The notes below the pieces were generated by a model that made no database searches, was not told the origin of the DNA, and saw only the letters and a list, made by a program, of their open reading frames with translations. Positions 60,829 to 64,000 of a stretch of 64,000 bases of DNA are shown in pieces (position 1 is the first letter of the stretch; each line of letters begins with the position of its first letter). Position numbers and translations under genes: made by a program. The DNA is from Bacteroidota bacterium (GTDB lineage: Bacteria; Bacteroidota; Bacteroidia; Chitinophagales; Chitinophagaceae): NCBI GenBank assembly GCA_018267925.1, contig JAFDXO010000165.1:43674-107673 (forward strand). Direction: 5' to 3'.

Positions 60829-61473
60829 CTAATAAACAATGCCGTGTCGAATGGCATAGATCACTAATCCGGCAGTATTTCGCACTCCAAACTTCTCAAT
60901 TAAGGCAGATCGTATGCCTTCTACTGTTCGAGTGCTGAGAAAAATTTCTTTGCCAATTTCAGCAGTTGTATATTCCTTGCAAATCAGCTCTAATACTTGT
61001 ATTTCTCTTTCAGTAAGTTGAATGTTTATAGGCAAAGGCTTACTACGCTTTATGGCTACGTTTCGTAATAAAGAGCCACTCACCCTATTGTTGAAATAAA
61101 TTCCATGAGTGCAAACGGCATAGATGGCATCTTTTATCTCTTCCGGTTCTGCATTTTTAGAAAGAAATCCATTAGCTCCTGCTTCCATGAAGTGCATCAC
61201 AAAACGTTCATCTTCAAACATAGAAATGATGATGATTTTCACTTCAGCATCTTCGGCTCTCAACTGTTTGATGGTTTCAGCTCCATCCATTTCGGGCATT
61301 TGAATGTCAAGTAAAATAACATCAGGTTTGCATTGTTTCCATTGTTTCAATAATTCTAAACCATTAGAAGCTTCTCCTACCAATTCAAGGTTTGAATCAT
61401 CTAATAGTGCCAGTTTAAGCCCTTGGCGAAAGATTTTGTGATCGTCACAAATTAGATATTTGATAGTGTTCAT
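60829..61473 (-). CDS. NarL/LuxR-type response regulator
   Basis: A 214-aa regulator. The receiver domain has D10-D11 (YLICDDHKIFRQGL), phospho-acceptor D56 (VILLDIQMPEMDG) and the conserved Lys in GANGFLSKNAEPEE. The C-terminal LuxR-type HTH is LTEREIQVLELICKEYTTAE, then IGKEIFLSTRTVEGIR. Its start overlaps the histidine kinase gene by 29 nt, so the two are translated together. It is the output of a four-gene unit that starts with the lipoprotein at 63577. Targets unknown. Confidence 0.95.
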   Translation of the reverse strand: MNTIKYLICDDHKIFRQGLKLALLDDSNLELVGEASNGLELLKQWKQCKPDVILLDIQMPEMDGAETIKQLRAEDAEVKIIIISMFEDERFVMHFMEAGANGFLSKNAEPEEIKDAIYAVCTHGIYFNNRVSGSLLRNVAIKRSKPLPINIQLTEREIQVLELICKEYTTAEIGKEIFLSTRTVEGIRSALIEKFGVRNTAGLVIYAIRHGIVY

Positions 61474-62251
61474 GCTTTTCCTGCTTTATAGGCATCGCTA
61501 TATGAATTTTATAGAGGTTGTCTTTACGTTTTTCAAAGTTTATGGTTCCTTGTATAACTTGAAGGCGGTTTACGATGTTTTTTAATCCAATTGCTCCTCT
61601 TTTGTGGATTAGTTCTTGATAGGTTTCATTTGTCAAACCATATCCATTGTGCGTAACATCCAATGCCAATACTTGTTTGTGATTTAAGGATTCGAGTAAA
61701 ATATATGTTGCGTGTGAGTGTTTGATTATATTATTAATCAGCTCCTGCAAAATCCGATAAATGGATAATGCTTCATTTTGTTCTAAAATGGGTAAAAATT
61801 CTATGGTGCAGTCCATCTTAATTTGCCCACTTTTGGTGAGGGTTTCAGCCATTGAGCAAAGTGAGTTCTCTAAGCCTAAATGCTGTAGGACTGTAGGTTG
61901 CAAACGATGAGAAATGGCTCGAATTTTTTTGATGCTGTCATCTAATAAATCTCTCGATTGATTGATGGTTTCTACATCACCTGTTTTTGCGGCACTATGT
62001 AAGAATAATCGAATTGAGGAGAGGGTAGCACCTACATCATCGTGCAACTCACCGGCTATACGCATTCTTTCATTTTCTTCTGCTGCAATAGCAGCTTGTA
62101 AAAGCTCTTTTTGTTTTTGTTCATTGAAATGCTTTAACTCCAATTGATGAAACAACATTCGACGCTGGTAAAAGACAATAAACAAGATGATGCCTAATAC
62201 TAACGCCAACATGCCACCAATGGCAAATATGATCTCATTAATGAGGTTCAT
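61445..62251 (-). CDS. Histidine kinase of the HisKA_3 type with one membrane segment
   Basis: A 268-aa kinase. One membrane helix (about residues 6-28) is followed by a short coiled coil and the HisKA_3 box with the phosphorylated His in RIAGELHDDVGATLSSIRL. The ATPase domain shows LQELINNIIKHSHATYI (N box) and GYGLTNETYQ with KRGAIGLKNIVNRLQVIQG (G boxes). No extracellular sensor is present, so it probably takes its signal from the upstream 7-helix protein. It overlaps the response regulator by 29 nt and the membrane protein by 14 nt. Confidence 0.92.
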   Translation of the reverse strand: MNLINEIIFAIGGMLALVLGIILFIVFYQRRMLFHQLELKHFNEQKQKELLQAAIAAEENERMRIAGELHDDVGATLSSIRLFLHSAAKTGDVETINQSRDLLDDSIKKIRAISHRLQPTVLQHLGLENSLCSMAETLTKSGQIKMDCTIEFLPILEQNEALSIYRILQELINNIIKHSHATYILLESLNHKQVLALDVTHNGYGLTNETYQELIHKRGAIGLKNIVNRLQVIQGTINFEKRKDNLYKIHIAMPIKQEKHEHYQISNL

Positions 62252-62867
62252 GACTGCTTTTTGTAAATCGCCAAATGGAGAAGGTAAGTAAAATATTTTT
62301 AAGAAGATTCAAAATAGTAAAAACGTATGTCCATAATTTAGCTAACATGGACATTGAATGATTTTTTATATAGTCAAAAAATAGAAAAATTAAAAAACTA
62401 CCAGCAGCATACATGGCAACGGCTGTGCAAAACCAAAAAAACCAATCTCTATCAAGAAAAATAGCCTTCGGTTCTTTTATTATAAAATAATAGCCTAAAA
62501 GTGTAAAGATAATATAGGTAAACGAAAATACACTGCCGGGGGTCATTGTATATTTAGCACCATTTTGTATAGCTAAATAACTATAAATCAAAATAGGGGT
62601 TATGATTAAAGCTGCTAACCATGATTTAGGTAATTTGAATTTATAGTTGAAAATAAGAGTCAGTAAAATAAATTCAAGAGGCATATATAAAATAGCCAAC
62701 AGTTGGAAGTTGCCATGTAAAATATATCTAACCATTGAGATGGAAAGATCGGCCACTAAATCAGCCAAACAATAGAACCAAAGAAAGCTTTTCCACTTTC
62801 GAATTCCTACTAATAAGACCAATAAAGGTGATAAGATAGAGATATATTGCAGTACAGTTGCAAACAT
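62238..62867 (-). CDS. Seven-helix membrane protein in the histidine kinase operon
   Basis: A 209-aa protein with about seven hydrophobic segments (for example YISILSPLLVLLVGIR, LEFILLTLIFNYKF, AALIITPILIYSYLAI, VFSFTYIIFTLLGYYFII, FFWFCTAVAMYAAGSFLIF) and short charged loops. No known motif. It overlaps the histidine kinase by 14 nt, and its start shares one base with the stop of the lipoprotein gene (TAATG). Such 7TM proteins beside short kinases suggest a split 7TM-kinase receptor. This role is inference. Confidence 0.7.
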   Translation of the reverse strand: MFATVLQYISILSPLLVLLVGIRKWKSFLWFYCLADLVADLSISMVRYILHGNFQLLAILYMPLEFILLTLIFNYKFKLPKSWLAALIITPILIYSYLAIQNGAKYTMTPGSVFSFTYIIFTLLGYYFIIKEPKAIFLDRDWFFWFCTAVAMYAAGSFLIFLFFDYIKNHSMSMLAKLWTYVFTILNLLKNILLTFSIWRFTKSSHEPH

Positions 62868-63577
62868 TATGGAGCTGCATGAGTTAAATCAAAATACTGT
62901 TCAGTACCGCCTATCATTACTTTCATGGAAACCATTTCCTTTCGGGTACCACCGACATCAGGCAAGCTCATACCATTGCAAAAAGAAAATGAAGTGGGGT
63001 GCATAGCTAATATGCTTCTCATCAATAAAACTGAATAATAATTCCCGCCGGATTCTGTATTAGGTACAATATCAATAGTGCAATTATAGGTTCCGGTACC
63101 GATCCCTGAGAAGGTTAATTTCCATTTTTGTGTTGCACAATCTGAACTGTTTAATAGGTTTTCTAAATCTGAAATAGGAAATTCTACAAATTCACTTTCG
63201 TGTCCGGCAACTATATAATCAAATATATCTTTGCTAATGCCGTGGCATTTCATAACGGCTGTGGCACATTCAGGCTTACTACAATAATCCGTGTTACAGT
63301 CAGCCGGAAGTTTGCAATCAGCATCTTTAGCACTTATCCAAGCGGCAACAGTTTTAGGATCTACAACAGCAGCACGTAAAAGTGCCTTTTTATGAACAGA
63401 TGAATCCGTACGTGTTTTCGTAAGGCTGTGTATGCCTTTGTCAGCCGGGGGAGCAGCAACTACTTCTTGTGTGTTTGTTTCTTCTTTTGCTTTTTGGGTT
63501 TCATCACCGCCACAACTGATTAGTGTAAGTGATGAAAAGAGGAGTAGTGCTAAAAGTGGGGTTACTATTCGTTTCAT
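62867..63577 (-). CDS. Cysteine-bearing lipoprotein heading the kinase operon
   Basis: A 236-aa lipoprotein (signal ending TLISCGGDE, acylated Cys at residue 22), followed by a Glu/Thr/Ala-rich linker (about residues 26-48). The mature domain (about 70-236) has several Cys in pairs (DADCKLPADCNTDYC, SKPECATAVMKCHG, SDCATQKW, TYNCTID, SFCNGM), which suggests disulfides. It shares one base with the next gene's start (TAATG), so all four genes of the unit are linked. A sensing role at the outer membrane is plausible but unsupported by family data. Confidence 0.7.
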   Translation of the reverse strand: MKRIVTPLLALLLFSSLTLISCGGDETQKAKEETNTQEVVAAPPADKGIHSLTKTRTDSSVHKKALLRAAVVDPKTVAAWISAKDADCKLPADCNTDYCSKPECATAVMKCHGISKDIFDYIVAGHESEFVEFPISDLENLLNSSDCATQKWKLTFSGIGTGTYNCTIDIVPNTESGGNYYSVLLMRSILAMHPTSFSFCNGMSLPDVGGTRKEMVSMKVMIGGTEQYFDLTHAAP

Positions 63578-64000
63578 AAAAACTAAATTTTGCTCAATAT
63601 AGGGAATGAATCATAGTAAATTATGGGGTGTTTTAACCATTGAAAGCAAGAAATTAAATGAATAAGTTCTTCAAATCTTTTTCAGGCAAGCTTTTGCTAA
63701 ATATTCATAAAGTTATTAAAAAAGCATTATTGCGTATTTCTTCGCAGAAAAAACGTATTTCTACGTTTGATAATGATGAAAAAAAAGGGTGATTTTACGG
63801 TAGTATTGATAAGTTATTCTGTATAATCTTACACCGAAAGCAAAATGTTTAAGATTTAAAAGTGCACATTTCTTTTCACTACCGTCCGATAAAACCGATA
63901 GTTAATACAAAAAGATGTTTAACTACCTGAATATCAGGTGGTAGATTTTTGTTGAGAGTGGTTTTTAAAAAGTAAGCCCTCTATCCAGAGGGACAAAAAA
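63578..64000. other. Gene-free right edge of the window with several inverted repeats
   Basis: No coding frame is seen in 423 nt; the region is AT-rich. It holds ACGGTAGT (63797-63804) and its inverted copy ACTACCGT (63878-63885), a bulged hairpin around CTACCTGA...TCAGGTGGTAG (about 63925-63945), and CCCTCT-ATCC-AGAGGG (63977-63992) followed by six A at the edge. Read leftward this last hairpin has no downstream T tract. Any element may belong to a gene outside the window. Confidence 0.45.

Noticed and set aside
1..64000. CRISPR arrays, transposons, tRNA or rRNA genes
   Set aside because: I looked in the non-coding gaps and saw no spaced direct repeats, no terminal inverted repeats with a transposase, and no cloverleaf pattern. 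Short hairpins are described individually.

Overview
The window is about 64 kb of AT-rich chromosomal DNA from a member of the Bacteroidota, most likely a Chitinophagales- or Saprospirales-like lineage. The evidence is two secreted proteins with type-B C-terminal sorting domains of the type IX secretion system, a TamL-type outer-membrane lipoprotein, Bacteroidota lipoprotein signals, little use of Shine-Dalgarno sites, and many promoters with the Bacteroidota -7 box TAnnTTTG. The gene set is mostly chromosomal housekeeping and envelope functions. I see no insertion sequence, prophage, CRISPR array, tRNA or rRNA.

Layout. 1-3.8 kb, leftward: a polytopic membrane protein cut by the window edge, a threonine-dehydrogenase-type epimerase and carA. 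4-10.8 kb, rightward: an SPFH protein with a 59-aa ribbon-helix-helix protein, dnaX, a C45-type Ntn hydrolase followed by a GT2-DUF2062 glycosyltransferase, and an arylamine N-acetyltransferase. 10.9-14 kb: a nucleoside transporter divergent from rimM-trmD-rplS. 14-24 kb: two large T9SS cargo proteins, an outer-membrane barrel protein and a 1128-aa DUF4175 protein. 24-27 kb: HMG-CoA lyase, panB, a YggS-type PLP protein and a gamma-glutamylcyclotransferase-like protein. 27-34.6 kb: envelope proteins (DUF3108, TamL), an rRNA/tRNA methyltransferase, a PAP2 phosphatase, a SAM methyltransferase and a TPR protein. 34.7-39 kb, leftward: a three-gene cluster (TPR/outer-membrane barrel, cellulose-synthase-like GT2, GH26 glycosidase) that looks like a synthase-dependent exopolysaccharide system. 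39-42 kb: an SMR transporter, surE and a two-gene ABC exporter. 42.4-48.8 kb: a clade II (Sec-type) nitrous oxide reductase cluster (cytochrome c, nosZ, a NosB-like membrane protein, nosL, nosD, nosF, nosY). 48.9-55.6 kb: an uncharacterised barrel-like enzyme, a penicillin-acylase family hydrolase, a CDF metal transporter and rnhA. 55.8-60.8 kb: fusA, an IscA-type protein and an rRNA methyltransferase. 60.8-63.6 kb, leftward: a lipoprotein, 7-helix membrane protein, histidine kinase and response regulator operon.

How genes work together. The nos cluster holds the catalytic enzyme, its copper supply proteins (NosL, NosDFY) and a lipoprotein cytochrome c that probably feeds it electrons. A strong terminator after nosZ probably sets a higher level of cytochrome c and NosZ than of the assembly proteins. 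The three exopolysaccharide genes overlap each other by exactly 11 nt and are probably translated in a coupled way.

The most notable sequence-level signals are four. An A10 tract in dnaX has stops just downstream in both alternative frames, which suggests slippage producing a gamma-like short form. A recurrent arrangement has the -7 box only 4-7 nt before the ATG, which suggests leaderless mRNAs. The GT2/GH26/outer-membrane cluster is the best candidate for a poorly described system. The nitronate-monooxygenase-like protein after nosY has no function I recognise.
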